A DNA stretch of 64,000 nucleotides from Amanita rubescens. Its lineage: Eukaryota; Basidiomycota; Agaricomycetes; Agaricales; Amanitaceae. Both the position numbers and the translations under genes were made by a program. The notes below the pieces were generated by a model. It ran no database searches. It was not told where the DNA came from and saw nothing but the letters and a program-made list of their open reading frames with translations. This document shows positions 12,721 through 23,121 of the stretch, piece by piece; the first letter of the stretch is position 1, and every line of letters starts with the position of its first letter. The stretch spans positions 744,001 to 808,000 of the forward strand of contig WION01000002.1 in the NCBI GenBank assembly GCA_015039365.1. The letters are read 5' to 3'.

Positions 12721-13188
12721 CTATAGCTTATCCCTCGACCAGCTAGGAACAAAGATGAATAAAAAGCTGGCGCAGAAAGACTCGGGAGCACTCACCTTTT
12801 GTCAAATTTCTGGTTGACTGCTGTAAGTTTAGTGTTCTCGTCGGGCTTCACGGTATTCCATGGTGTAGGATTGGTCTTGGTCCAGACGAACTGCGACACC
12901 CAAATATCAGATTTGGACCAACGTACAAAGGTCATACTGTTACCGTCAGGTCCGCGTGCCAAACGAGTCAAGTACCATGAGGCGCCGGCCACGACACCTC
13001 CAATAATGACATATCTAATATTCAGGTGCTCGCTGAGAGAGGATCCAAATAGTAGATAATGTTGAACGCTTACATCGGAATTGCCTAGGTGGAGAAATTT
13101 TTGAGAAAAATGAGCAATGGTTAAGCATTGCACGACGCACCTCGACGGCATACCAATTCTTCATAAGCTTTCGGCGGAACAGCGACAT
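12721..13188 (-). CDS. B12D/MLRQ-family mitochondrial inner-membrane protein (NDUFA4-like)
   Basis: Exons are 13188-13141, 13084-13074 (only 11 nt), 13014-12796 and 12742-12721. They read MSLFRRKLMKNWYAVE, then AIP, then IYVIIGGVVAGASWYLTRLARGP, WTKTNPTPWNTVKP, VNQKFDK and finally SWSRDKL with TAG. A single membrane segment (YVIIGGVVAGASWYLT) and the WTK-NPTPW motif define the family, whose members sit in the respiratory chain membrane (complex I/IV-associated in animals). The last exon is needed for the typical SWSRDKL end: the AAAAG|GTGAGT donor at 12795 would otherwise read as a stop. Positions 12891-12943 look like a 53-nt intron (GTAACA...GCAG), but splicing it leaves one extra base. Read through, it adds 18 unusual residues. 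Confidence 0.85.
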
Positions 13189-13551
13189 TGCGATAGAGGT
13201 GAAGGTACTTTTCAACCTTGGTTGGTTCTCAGGATCCGGTTTTTCCCGGATACGCAAATAACAACACAGCTCGTATATTGCTGATACTACTCAAGGCCAA
13301 GTACGAGTACAAGAATGAGACGTCAAGCCTCTAAAAGCAACTCGGTGATAGCAAAAACGAGCACAAAACGACAACGGACATGAGCTATCTCATTCACAAA
13401 GAAGAAAGAAGGGTAAGGCATAACGGCATGTGTCCATAAATCGTCATGAACTCACACGCGGGACGGCGTACGAGGTAAGATTGTCCAGAATTTGTTGCAC
13501 GGTTTACTTCTGGTCAAGAAAGAAAGATAAGGAAAAGGCAATAGACAAACC
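13189..13551. other. Intergenic, no gene seen
   Basis: These 363 bp lie between two genes of the same strand. The stretch should contain the promoter of the MLRQ gene and the 3' region of the coiled-coil gene. I see no coding exon, RNA gene or repeat in it. Confidence 0.4.
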
Positions 13552-16500
13552 CTAGAGCAAAATGGGTCTGCCGTAGCATTTCTTACAACGTGAGTCAAGA
13601 TGTTCCATTCCCAAGAGGCGTTCGTTGTCCAGCTGCAGCTTCAATTTCTTCAGTTGAATTGCTCTGGCAACATATTTGCAAGCTGTTGGTAATGGTCGGA
13701 AGTCAGAGGTGCCGTTGCAAGTAGAAGAATTCACAGGATCATCATGAACAGCAAAGATCCGACGGGGCCGCATGGAAGGGATAAAGGTCGTAAGGCTTTG
13801 CAACAAAAGTCGTGGAATTCGCGATACAATTGAAGGCACAACCGGCATCTGGGCGACTGAGAGGGATTGCTTTCGACTAGGGAGATGTAAACTGTACGGT
13901 TTTTTTGTGTTTTCGGTGAATTGTAGGTCCATACTGGTCGTGAATAACATGCGTGTCGTAGTAGTCGAGGCAGAATCATCAAGCGTAGAAGCATGGCCAT
14001 CCTTTATCGCATGAATCTCTGCAAAGACATTTGAAATTAGCTACGCCGGCGCAATGTACACGGCTGGGGTATAGACGTCGAACCATTTGTGACGCTTGAA
14101 GAGGTCTTGTGTGCACTACTATCATCAGACTGAACGTTGTATGTGCTGGGAAGTGCGGTTCAATGTTAAGGGGCACAACCTTGGTCGTGGAAAGACATTC
14201 GCAAGCCGAATGGGTGAGGGTGAAGCTATCGCTTGGGGTATCATGGAAGGCAAGACACTTCCGCGCTTAGAAGGCGGTGTAGAACAAAGGTCCCGGTCAA
14301 ATTGTGATATCTCTTCCAGGACAACGGTAGGATTTGACGCAGACTTCTGACAAAGTTTGAGTCCAGGTACGTACGGCGGTGACATAGGGTTCATCAACTC
14401 CGCATTGGGCGTAGGAGACCGACTATCGGTAGCAGGGGTCTCAAAGATATCACAGCTGCCAAAGCCAAATGAGATAGCGTCCTCTACACTGTAGTCAAAG
14501 TCGAGAGGGGGAAGGACTGGTGGGTCGGATGGAGACGCAGGGAAATCTATGTCTTCGTCCTCGCACTCGTCATCGTCTTGTGCCGGAGTCAGCGTAATGC
14601 AAATGCCGCCAGCTTCCCCAAACATATCCTCGCTCACATCAGAAAACTCTTCCTCATCTTCCTCGAGGACAGCCGGTAGTTGCTCCGTGCTTTGCGCGTC
14701 TGTGCCATCAGCTTTGATGTCTCCTGGAAATACGAAAGGTGCATCCTGATCACCATTGTAAGATTTGAGAGCCTCGGAAAACAGCCCTTTGCTTCGCTCG
14801 TAGCTGTACTCCGACGGACTAGAAGGAAAGGTGATATCCGTTTCATCTTCAACGTCCTCCGAGGAATTGAAGAAACCATCCATATCGGGTTCAGCCCTGT
14901 AGGCCTCGACAACTGTTTGTGCTCCACTCGGAAAGGTCCACGACTGGGAAAGCGAGTACTTCGATGCGTGACCTTGGATGGTTTCAGGAGATTGCATATT
15001 GGAGCCAAATGTGAAAAGTGCCCTGGACAAGGAACGTTCATCCACTAGATCATCGTTGACATCAGATGCTTCATCTTCATATTCAGCCAAGTCTTGCATT
15101 TGCCTCATGTCTCGTTGTGCTCTATCCAGTTGTTGCTTGACTTGGATAAGATCCGCGCGGACCCTTGCAATCTCGTCTTGGAGATGCTGGTTTTGAAGTT
15201 GGAGTGCCTTCTTCTCCTCGTGCACTTTGGTTAAGAGTGCCTCATTGCCTTCAAGTTTTTTCCCCATCGAAGTTTTCTCAATCTCCATCAGACCAGCTTT
15301 TGAGCGTGCTATCCATGCATCGCGCCTCTCTGCTTCGACTCTTTTAGCCATCATTGCAAGCTTGTTGTCCATTTCATTGACTCGTCCTCTCCACGCATCA
15401 ACGTCCCTTTTGTATTCATCCCGTTCTGCTTTGAGATCAGCTATAAGCTGCAACATCTCATCGTCTGGCTCTCCCAAAGTGGTTCCGGTTTGATCGCTTG
15501 AATAGGAAATATCCGAAGAAACAGACACAGGCCTCCGATGATAGGATACGCTGGACGACATTCTCGTAGACAACGTGCGTTCCAAGTCCGTTATACGCGC
15601 AAGAAGCGCATTATGCGACTTGATGAGAAAATGTTGTTCACCGGCGCTGAGCGGCCTGGATTCCGTAGCCTTTGGCAGAAAAAACTCGTCATCGCTAGAA
15701 CTCTTTAGTGATTCTGACAACGAAAAGTGTCGATCCTGATAGTTGGGCGTCGCCTCTGGAGTAGGGAGTCCTGCATGGTTGATCGTAACGCCGGAGGATG
15801 TTTTATAAGATATGGTGCTCCGGCGTCTCGGCTTGCTATCCTCAGTCGAGGACGCAGCACCACGTGAGGGTAAAGTGAACGATCGACGACCGGGTTCACA
15901 GGTTTGAGGCAAGTTTGATGAATGTCCGCACGTCGCAGAAGAGGACAGGGAAAGAGACCTTAATCCACTTCGACTGGTCGTCATGGAAGGCGAGACCTGA
16001 ACAGCGGCCACGGAAAGGCTTTGTGGAGTTAACGACAGGGGACGGAGATTGAGAGATGTTGGCCTGGGACGATTTAATGCGGGCTTCGGTTGGGGAGGTC
16101 CATGGGAAAGCTGAACGGGAGCAGGAAGCGACTCTGTCGTCCTAGAACCGTTCACGCCAGAGGGAGCGCCTTCTTCCTCTTCCTCTTCCTCCTCCACAAG
16201 AGTGTGAAGTTGGTCTTTAGCAGATGACGCAGAGGATAAAAGTTTGAACGAATCCCTCTTATTCGGGAGGTGACTAATCATGCCAGACCCAGGGGGAAAA
16301 GAAGGCTTGGTAGCTGCAAGGAGGTGAGTGACCATCGGTAAACTAAAGGATACACACGTACGGAGCTCGGGCGTGTATTTCTCTATCGGGGGGGTAGATA
16401 ACTCGGGTATCTCAACCTTGGAATACGAGATATCTGGTTTACCCTCTAACGCCCAGAGCGCACGGCGCCTGATGGAATCTTTCTCGCCAAGATTCACATT

Positions 16501-16905
16501 GTCTTCTGGAAGAGATGGGGGGAGATCGGGAAGAGAGATGCCCATCATCTCCGCAGATTCTCGGCGGGTAGAGACAGAGGAGCGACGCCTATGATGGGAG
16601 TTCCTTCTACTGGAAGGGGTAAGACCTTGACCCGAGGGATTGCTGCCGTCGTCTGATGAAGCAGTGCTGAGCCTGGAAAGCGAAAGCGAAGAAACAGAGG
16701 AGATAGAGGTGTTACGAGAATGGGAACGAGAATGAGGAGGTCTATGGCCTTTGAAGACCGAAGGAAGACCATTGCCTAACTTGAAGGAATCAAACTAAAA
16801 ATGGAGGGTTAGATTGAGGGAGTAGGGCAGAATATAACTGCAGACCCTCTGTTTCGCTTCCGCGTCGTTTGTACAGTTCAACACATTTACAGGATTGTGC
16901 TCCAT
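13552..16905 (-). CDS. Large Ser-rich coiled-coil protein, function unknown
   Basis: The start is at 16905 (MEHNPVNVLNCTND). A 52-nt-class intron ends at TTTTTAG before FDSFKLGNGLPSVF. A Ser/Arg-rich region follows (RRNSHHRRRSSVSTRRESAE), then MMGISLPDLPPSLPED and SIRRRALWALEGK. A long coiled coil is encoded at about 15600-15080 (LKAERDEYKRDVDAWRGRV, LQNQHLQDEIARVRADL). Two acidic stretches and a poorly conserved C-terminus end in LDSRCKKCYGRPILL. Splicing near 14180-13990 is uncertain: two short introns are needed to keep frame, one of only about 34 nt. I do not recognise a named family. Size, Ser/Pro content and the coiled coil suggest a scaffold or cytoskeletal/septal protein, but that is a guess. 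Confidence 0.7.
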
Positions 16906-17108
16906 TGAAGAAAGAAGGAAAATGATACAAAGAATGAGAAGATAAAAGAATGACGTGTCGCGCAGGAGGTATTCGTGCGGACGTTTGAAACGGGGGACGG
17001 GCAGGGCAGGGAGAACAGACGCCCAGGTAGAAGGTTCAAGGCAGTGACAACCGCAAAAGAATTCTGAACTGTCAAACACACAAATTTAAACTCCGACGAC
17101 ACCCTCAT
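16906..17108. promoter_or_regulatory. Divergent promoter region, coiled-coil gene / isochorismatase
   Basis: Two start codons face away from each other across 203 bp. No coding exon is visible inside. It must carry the core promoters of both genes, unless leader exons overlap. No specific binding site could be named. Confidence 0.5.
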
Positions 17109-18002
17109 ATGCCGCCTATTATCGACGCCAAGTCCACTCTCTTCTTTCTCTGCGATATCCAGACAAAATTCAGTCAGTATTTCCTGCACCCATCTGTTCT
17201 ACCTTCTGAACTCGATGCGCCCACAGAACCTGCGATATATGGCTACCATCACGTCGTAGCAACGGCCAATAAAATGCTAAAGCTCGCCAAGGTTTGCGCA
17301 TATCTACCCGAGTCCTATTGTCCCTCTGTAGCTGTATATCACGCTAGATTCTTTCGTGCGAAGTCCTTTGTACGACTCAGAACGCCAAAGGTCAGTTGTA
17401 AGCCAAAAGATAAGATCACGTTACGTTAAGCTGCCTCTAGCGCTGGGGCCCATAGATCCCGACATAGACTTGTCCTCTCTTGGTCCTCTGTTGATCGGAT
17501 CCTATGATAAAACCTTATTTTCGATGTTAACTCTCGAGGTCGAGACTATATTGAAAGCGAGACCTCATGTAACGTCTATTGTCATCTTCGGCATAGAGGT
17601 TGGCCTTTTTCCTCTCTTGAACCTCAAACACGTTTCACGACGCATTCTTTGCAGTCGCATGTTTGCGTCCTCCAGACGGTGCTGTCCTTGGCCTCTTTAC
17701 CAACACCTTACGCGGTTTATGTCATCGCCGACGGCGTCTCTTCGTGTAATCAGTTCGAGGTGCCGATTGCCCTTGCCAGAATGCGAAATGGAGGAGCTAC
17801 CATCACCACGAGCGAGAGCATCGCGTTCCAATTGGTTAAAGATGCTTCCATTCCAGAATTCAAGGCCTTTAGCAGAATGATTAAGGAGGAGAAAGAGAGC
17901 ACCAAGCGAGTGGGAGAAGCCCTGTTAGCTGAAAAGACCGCCTGGAGCGGAGTCGGTCTGGGTGAATCAGAAAACAGAAGTCCACTAAGGAGTGCCATGT
18001 AG
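17109..18002 (+). CDS. Isochorismatase-domain hydrolase (ISOC1/2-like)
   Basis: Exons read MPPIIDAKSTLFFLCDIQTKF, then PAIYGYHHVVATANKMLKLAK, ILSCEVLCTTQNAK, ALGPIDPDIDLS...LIGSYDKTLFSML, VTSIVIFGIE and SHVCVLQTVLSL...AVYVIADGVSS. The Asp of LCDIQ and the Cys of IESHVCV are the usual catalytic Asp and nucleophilic Cys of the cysteine-hydrolase (isochorismatase-like) fold. The C-terminal part (RMRNGGATITTSESIAFQL) is typical of the ISOC subgroup, which is often found near mitochondria or peroxisomes. The substrate is unknown for most of these enzymes. One acceptor choice (CCTCTAG before CGCTGG) is needed to restore the ALGPIDPD reading. Confidence 0.9.
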
Positions 18003-18590
18003 GTACGTAATCGAGCCTTCGGCGAAAATAACACGGCTCTCAACCCTTAGGGAAACAGTACTCAAAGGAAGGCTCTCACGCTAATACATCATGATGTACC
18101 CGATACACTGCTCTTGTGGTAACCACCATGTATCTGCCTATCGGATGCTACTCTTAGAAACCAATGGATGATGTTTGCATACCGTCCACTTTGCCAAGCC
18201 GATAGGCACGCTGAGATGATGCAAGGAACTTCCCGAGAATGTCGTATTTTTGCATCAACCCTTGTGTACTGAAGACGCCATCAAATAACTAGACTAGTGC
18301 ATCTCTTGGTTACAAATTAACCATTCAACACCTCAACGGCTTAGCTCATCCTGCTTCTTAGTCGTCATGCGACTCGTGCGGCCACGTCTGCTTCCTTGCT
18401 CGAGCAGCTGCTTTCCCGAATTCAATGTACAGATAACCACGTGCTTGACGGTGCTCCGCGATTCAACGTGATACCGTTAATCGTGCTGTGGGTGACTTCC
18501 CGTGAATATCCAGCTTGAAATGACCAATTGGTGCCGGCTTTCCTCCGATTAAAATTAAGACGCTTAGATCCCATTTGGCATCCCCCTTTC
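18003..18590. other. Intergenic, no gene seen
   Basis: These 588 bp separate two + strand genes. They probably hold the 3' end of the isochorismatase gene and the promoter of the peptidase. No convincing exon, repeat or RNA gene was found. Confidence 0.4.
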
Positions 18591-20863
18591 ATGCTACCTT
18601 CCCTCTCCTCCCTTTTTCTCTATGCCCTGGCACTCTCGAGCTTGTCGCAAGCAATTCTTCCAGATGGACGTCTACATGCCAACATGAGGAAGTTATCCTT
18701 ATTACCTTCCGTCAATTCTACTGGATTGGATGTCCCAGTTAGAAGTCGCAATGGAACTCGACTGCCTTCTTACAACACCACATACTATTTCGATCAACTC
18801 ATTGATCACAATGACCCTTCACTAGGCACTTTTAAACAACGGTTCTGGCACACGTATGAATTCTACGAGCCAGGGAAGTTCCAATTTTTCATTGCAGTTT
18901 TGATTCAATGACACGGCCAATAGGTGGTCCCATTATTTTGATGACGCCCGGTGAAGTCAATGGTCGAGGTAGGCTATGCTAAGAACGGTGTTTCAGGACT
19001 TTTGCCCAGTCTAACTCCCTTTAAGGATATACCGCCTATCTTACAAACAAGACTATCAACGGAATGATAGGTATGTATTTTTGGATCGATAGGGTCGACT
19101 AGAGCATTGATCGTCGCCTAAGCTCAGCAACAGAACGGCAGCACAGTTCTCCTCGAGCACCGATTCTATGGCCTGAGTAACCCCAAACCGGACCTCACTG
19201 CTAAAAGTCTTCAATATCACACGATTCAACAGGCCATTGAGGATCTGGTCTATTTTGCGAACAATGCCAATCTGCCTATGCCTGGCGGGAATAACTTATC
19301 CCCTTATTACGCCCCTTGGGTTCTCGTCGGGGGAAGTTATGCTGGTACGTATGCGCCATGTGGATGATCACTAATCCCGATTCTCTGATGCGCTAAATAG
19401 GTGCACTTACGAGTTGGACTATGGTAAAGTATGTATCTCACGGATCTGATCCATCTTTTTTACTAACCCGAAATAGCAAGCCTAACGTCTTCTGGGCTGG
19501 ATATTCCTCATCAGGTGTTGTTGAGGCTATTTTGTGAGTCTAAGCTTAATATCTGGGATCAGCCTAACGGCCGATCAGAGATTTCTGGGAATATTTTGAG
19601 CCTATACGTCAATATATGCCCCAGAATTGTTCTGCGGACGTTCAAGCTGTCATACAATACGTTGACCAGGTATTCACTTCTGGGGATGACCAAACGATCC
19701 AAGAAGTCAAAGATATCTTTGGAATGGGTAGCGTGACACATTCAGACGATGTAGCTGGCGCTTGTAAGAACTTTTTGTCATCTATAAAAATTCCTGAGCA
19801 TTCCCACAGTGCGCAATAATCTTTGGGATTGGCAGGCTTTGCAACCTTCGTCTGGTAATAAAACTGCCTTTTTAAAATTTTGTGACGCGCTAGAAGTGAA
19901 GAATGGACAATCAGCACCGGCATCAGGTTGGGGTGCCCAGCACGCTGTCAATGCCTGGGGTAAATACTTTAATGGAAGCTATATGCATACCCGTAAGTCC
20001 GATTGACATTTGACTGCGGTCTGAGCAATCAATTGTATTAGTATGCGGAAATCAGACTGTTGAGTAAGTGATACTTCCAGATGTTGACTATACTTGCTTA
20101 CCCTTGGTTAGAGAATGTATTGGAACCTATAACGCTTCCCAGACATACTGGACAAACACTACCGTTGATAATGCACCACGATCCTGGATGTGGATAGTGT
20201 AAATACTCGTTGTCTTGAACTACGATTTACTGACATTATATTTCCCAAGATGCAATGAAGTTGGGTACCTGCAGGTCAGCTTCTGAGCTCTTCTTCAAAC
20301 ATGTCATTCACATTTTCAATAGGCAAGCGCTCCCTTTGGTTTCCCCAGTCTTGTCAGCCGGCTTGTCCAGCCTCCATACGATTTGGTTCGTAGTCTTACT
20401 AAATTGTCGTAGTCCCCACCGTCATTGACATCTTACAGCGTCAATGCCAACTCATGTTTCCGGAAGCATTCCCCGAGTTACCTCATGTGAACATCCGACA
20501 AACGAACTCCCGCTACGAAGGTTGGAATGTTGAACTGAAACGTCTATTCTTTGCCAATGGCAAACGTAAGTGAACATCAGGTGATGCCGAAATGATTATT
20601 CAATGCGCGAAATGTTAGGCGATCCCTGGAGGGAAGCGACCATGTCGGCTGCACCTGTCACCGTGGAGAGCTCTGCCGATCAGCCTATTATGCTTGGAGA
20701 CGGGTTCCACTGCTCCGACCTCAAGGCTGTAAATGGTCAGGTCGATCCAACTGTCCGCGCCGTCCAGGAGAGTGCCCTCGCTTACATAAATACGTGGCTA
20801 GCCGAGTGGACGCCTCCTACACAAGCACATAGTGCTTTGGAAGGCAGGGATCTGGCTCCCTAG
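18591..20863 (+). CDS. Secreted serine peptidase, family S28 (prolyl-specific carboxypeptidase type)
   Basis: The start at 18591 gives a clear signal peptide (MLPSLSSLFLYALALSSLSQA). The mature part begins with the family opening YYFDQLIDHNDPSLGTFKQRFW. Later exons give GGPIILMTPGE, STVLLEHRFYGLSNP, DLVYFANNA, LVGGSYAG|ALTSW (nucleophile Ser, split by an intron), the Asp segment GDPWREATMSA and the His segment GDGFHCSDL. These three supply the Ser-Asp-His triad of S28 enzymes such as lysosomal prolylcarboxypeptidase, DPP7 and the Aspergillus prolyl endoprotease. Several potential N-glycosylation sites (NST, NGT, NTT) fit secretion. It probably degrades proline-rich peptides outside the cell. 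The gene has many short introns. Confidence 0.92.
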
Positions 20864-21459
20864 AAAGCAATCGACGCGTGGTCCAGGGAAATGACGACAT
20901 GGACATATTGCATCATGGTCATTTTGATGTATATCATTCGTGTACTATAGGGTTGTAGCAGATACGTGAACCTCAGGTGACAATCATTACATTTTTGCCA
21001 GTTTGGGTGACATTTCATTGATCGACAATACGATGACATCATGCCAGTGAGAATACGCTGTACATTTTTTATTATTATTAGCTGCATTTTCTTCGAATCA
21101 CCAGATGACCATGTATTCGGTGAAATTTACAGACCGTAGATATGTATATGAACCCCCTAACCGTTCCAGTATTTTACATGTAGCATGCGAAAAAGTCGGG
21201 AGGGCATAACCGACTTGCAGTCAACCCACCTCGCCCAAAAATTTTGTACACATCTGGGGTTTGGCAGAGGGAAAGCAATACACAAACGTGCTTTTTGGAA
21301 TGAAAATTGTCGTTAACCATGCGAACATATGCAGAGAATTAGAAGCGACGTTCGTTAAGACCGATAAAGAGTAGCTTTCATAGTCCGTGAACCATCGAGG
21401 AAGAAAAGGCACAACCGTTGACCAAATAATGGAAGGGGAGGTATTATTCGCGTCTAGGT
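20864..21459. other. Convergent intergenic stretch, no gene seen
   Basis: These 596 bp lie between two stop codons facing each other and should contain both 3' untranslated regions. Reading frames here are short and show no protein-like composition. No repeat was recognised. Confidence 0.4.
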
Positions 21460-23030
21460 TCAGTACCCATAGCCACCGTTGCCTCGTCCGCCTTGGCCGA
21501 CGCTTGCAACGGCAGCTGAATTTCCCCCCTTGCCGGATAAACTGACATTCATGCTGACGGGCTGCACGCCAGGGCCAGCGACACCAACGCCATTGACACT
21601 GACACCGAGCGGTACAGCCCCAACCACGCCAGCGCCACCTACTAGCGCAGACAGGCGTGAAATTTCTTCCCTTGATGACACAAGAGCGGACGTCAAACGT
21701 TCATTTTCATTCGAAAGGTATTCCACTTTGGCCTGCAGCTGTGCAAGCCATGCCTTTTTGCGTTGACGGCATTTAAGAGCGGCTGCAGACGAATCAGCGT
21801 CGGAGCTCCGACGGAGAAATCTGTCCACTGACCCTGACGATTCCGTTCGAGGAAATTTCTTCTCTTTTCCTCTTCTGTTTCTGGTTTCTTCGTACCTCTC
21901 CTGCCCCCAGTATTCGTCGCGGAAGAGTTGGTATCCAACTGCTGCCGCATTTCCTCATCGCCTTGATCGTCGTCGTCCATACCGTCGTCATCATCATCAT
22001 CAAGAAGTTCCTCGCTACGGGGACTGGCCTTTCGGACTTTCCCGTTGACACCCGTTGACCTGGAATTGGCACGCTTCCCTCGAGTAGCAGTGGTGACTGG
22101 AGGTGGGGGTGGGGAAGCTGAATCAATGGATTTCCGTTTTGTGCCTCGCTTGCTCTGGGCCGCAGTTGAGCCATTTACTCCGTTTGGATTAGCGTTGCCT
22201 GCTCGTGCTTGTTCCTCACGCTTAGTAAGTTCCTGATGAGCCTGAGATAACAGGAAAAGCCCGTTCGCCGCTGTGCTTGCTGCTGAGGAGGCAGAAGCAT
22301 ATGTTGCAGCATCTTGTGATGAAGCATTTTGATTTGCCGGATAGCCGTTAGAGTTTGCGTTGTTTGAATTGAGAACGCCGCTGATGGCGCTAAGAGTATT
22401 GGGAGTGATCGTCTGTGTAGATGATGAAGCGTTCTGTTGATTGTTCATGAGAGCGAGGAAAGCAGCGGTCCCAGGAGTTGAAGGAAATGCGACAGAACCA
22501 CCGACGAGGGGAGTGAGTCCACTACCCGGGGTGAGGCCAGTACGTGGAGTGAGACCGGTCCTTGGGGTGAGACCGGTACGGAAGGAGGCAGGGTCGAAGG
22601 GAATGTGTTGGGGAGTCTGATCATTATTGGATTGGGGCGCGGTGAGCATAGCGGGGGAGAGCGGGCCGGCGCGAAGAGAGTTGTTTGTGTACCAGGCATA
22701 AGCGGCAGGACCGGAGGGAGATGATATGGATGAGAGGGGCGGGAGGACGGGCCGAGGAGAAACGCTGCGCTGGTGAGCACCGTTAGAACGGGCGGCGGAG
22801 TCACGGGAGCTGGGAGAGTCGGGATCATTGGGAGGGTCCGCGGGGGGCGGAGGACCGGGGTCTCGCTGGGGCGAGGGGTTGCGGAGATTGGAGGATGCGG
22901 AGCGGGAGGGGGCGAAGGACTGTTCAAAGGGATTTGGCTCAAGGTCGAAATCGGAACGATTCTGTCTAGTCAAGAGGTGGCGGGAATGGGGCGCAGGAGA
23001 GCGAGACGGCGACTGGCTGCTTGGAGACAT
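21460..23030 (-). CDS. Atf1/Aft1-type bZIP transcription factor
   Basis: The long first exon encodes a Ser/Pro-rich N-terminus, the block HIPFDPASFRTGLTPRTG with four GLTP hexapeptide repeats, FPSTPGTAAFLALMNNQ, a basic Ser/Pro region, an acidic stretch (LLDDDDDDGMDDDD) and EEKRRNFLERNRQ. After a 50-nt-class intron the basic region continues AALKCRQRKKAWLAQLQ, then the leucine zipper VEYLSNENERLTSALVS and a Gly/Val-rich tail. FLERNRQAALKCRQRKK with an N-terminal FRTGLTP domain is characteristic of the Atf1/Aft1 branch of ATF/CREB proteins, which act downstream of the stress MAP kinase (Sty1/Hog1) and in sexual development. The splice inside the basic region is in frame. Only 91 bp separate its ATG from the stop of the next upstream gene. 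Confidence 0.93.
22509..22580 (-). repeat. Four tandem 18-nt units encoding TGLTPx in the bZIP protein
   Basis: The coding strand repeats an 18-nt unit four times, translating to TGLTPR, TGLTPR, TGLTPG and SGLTPL. The third-base differences show the units are not a very recent expansion. It lies in the N-terminal activation/recombination-associated domain and adds potential proline-directed phosphosites (T-P). Confidence 0.85.
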
Positions 23031-23121
23031 GACGCACGATCGCCGGCGAAATCACTCAGTGACGACGTGGGGGCTCAACACAATGACGACTGCTGACGTA
23101 GCCGTGTTATATTCCACCCTT

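Noticed and set aside
14549..15493. Several plus-strand open frames opposite the coiled-coil gene
   Set aside because: They are antisense to a long coding exon with repetitive Ser/Leu-rich translations that mirror it.
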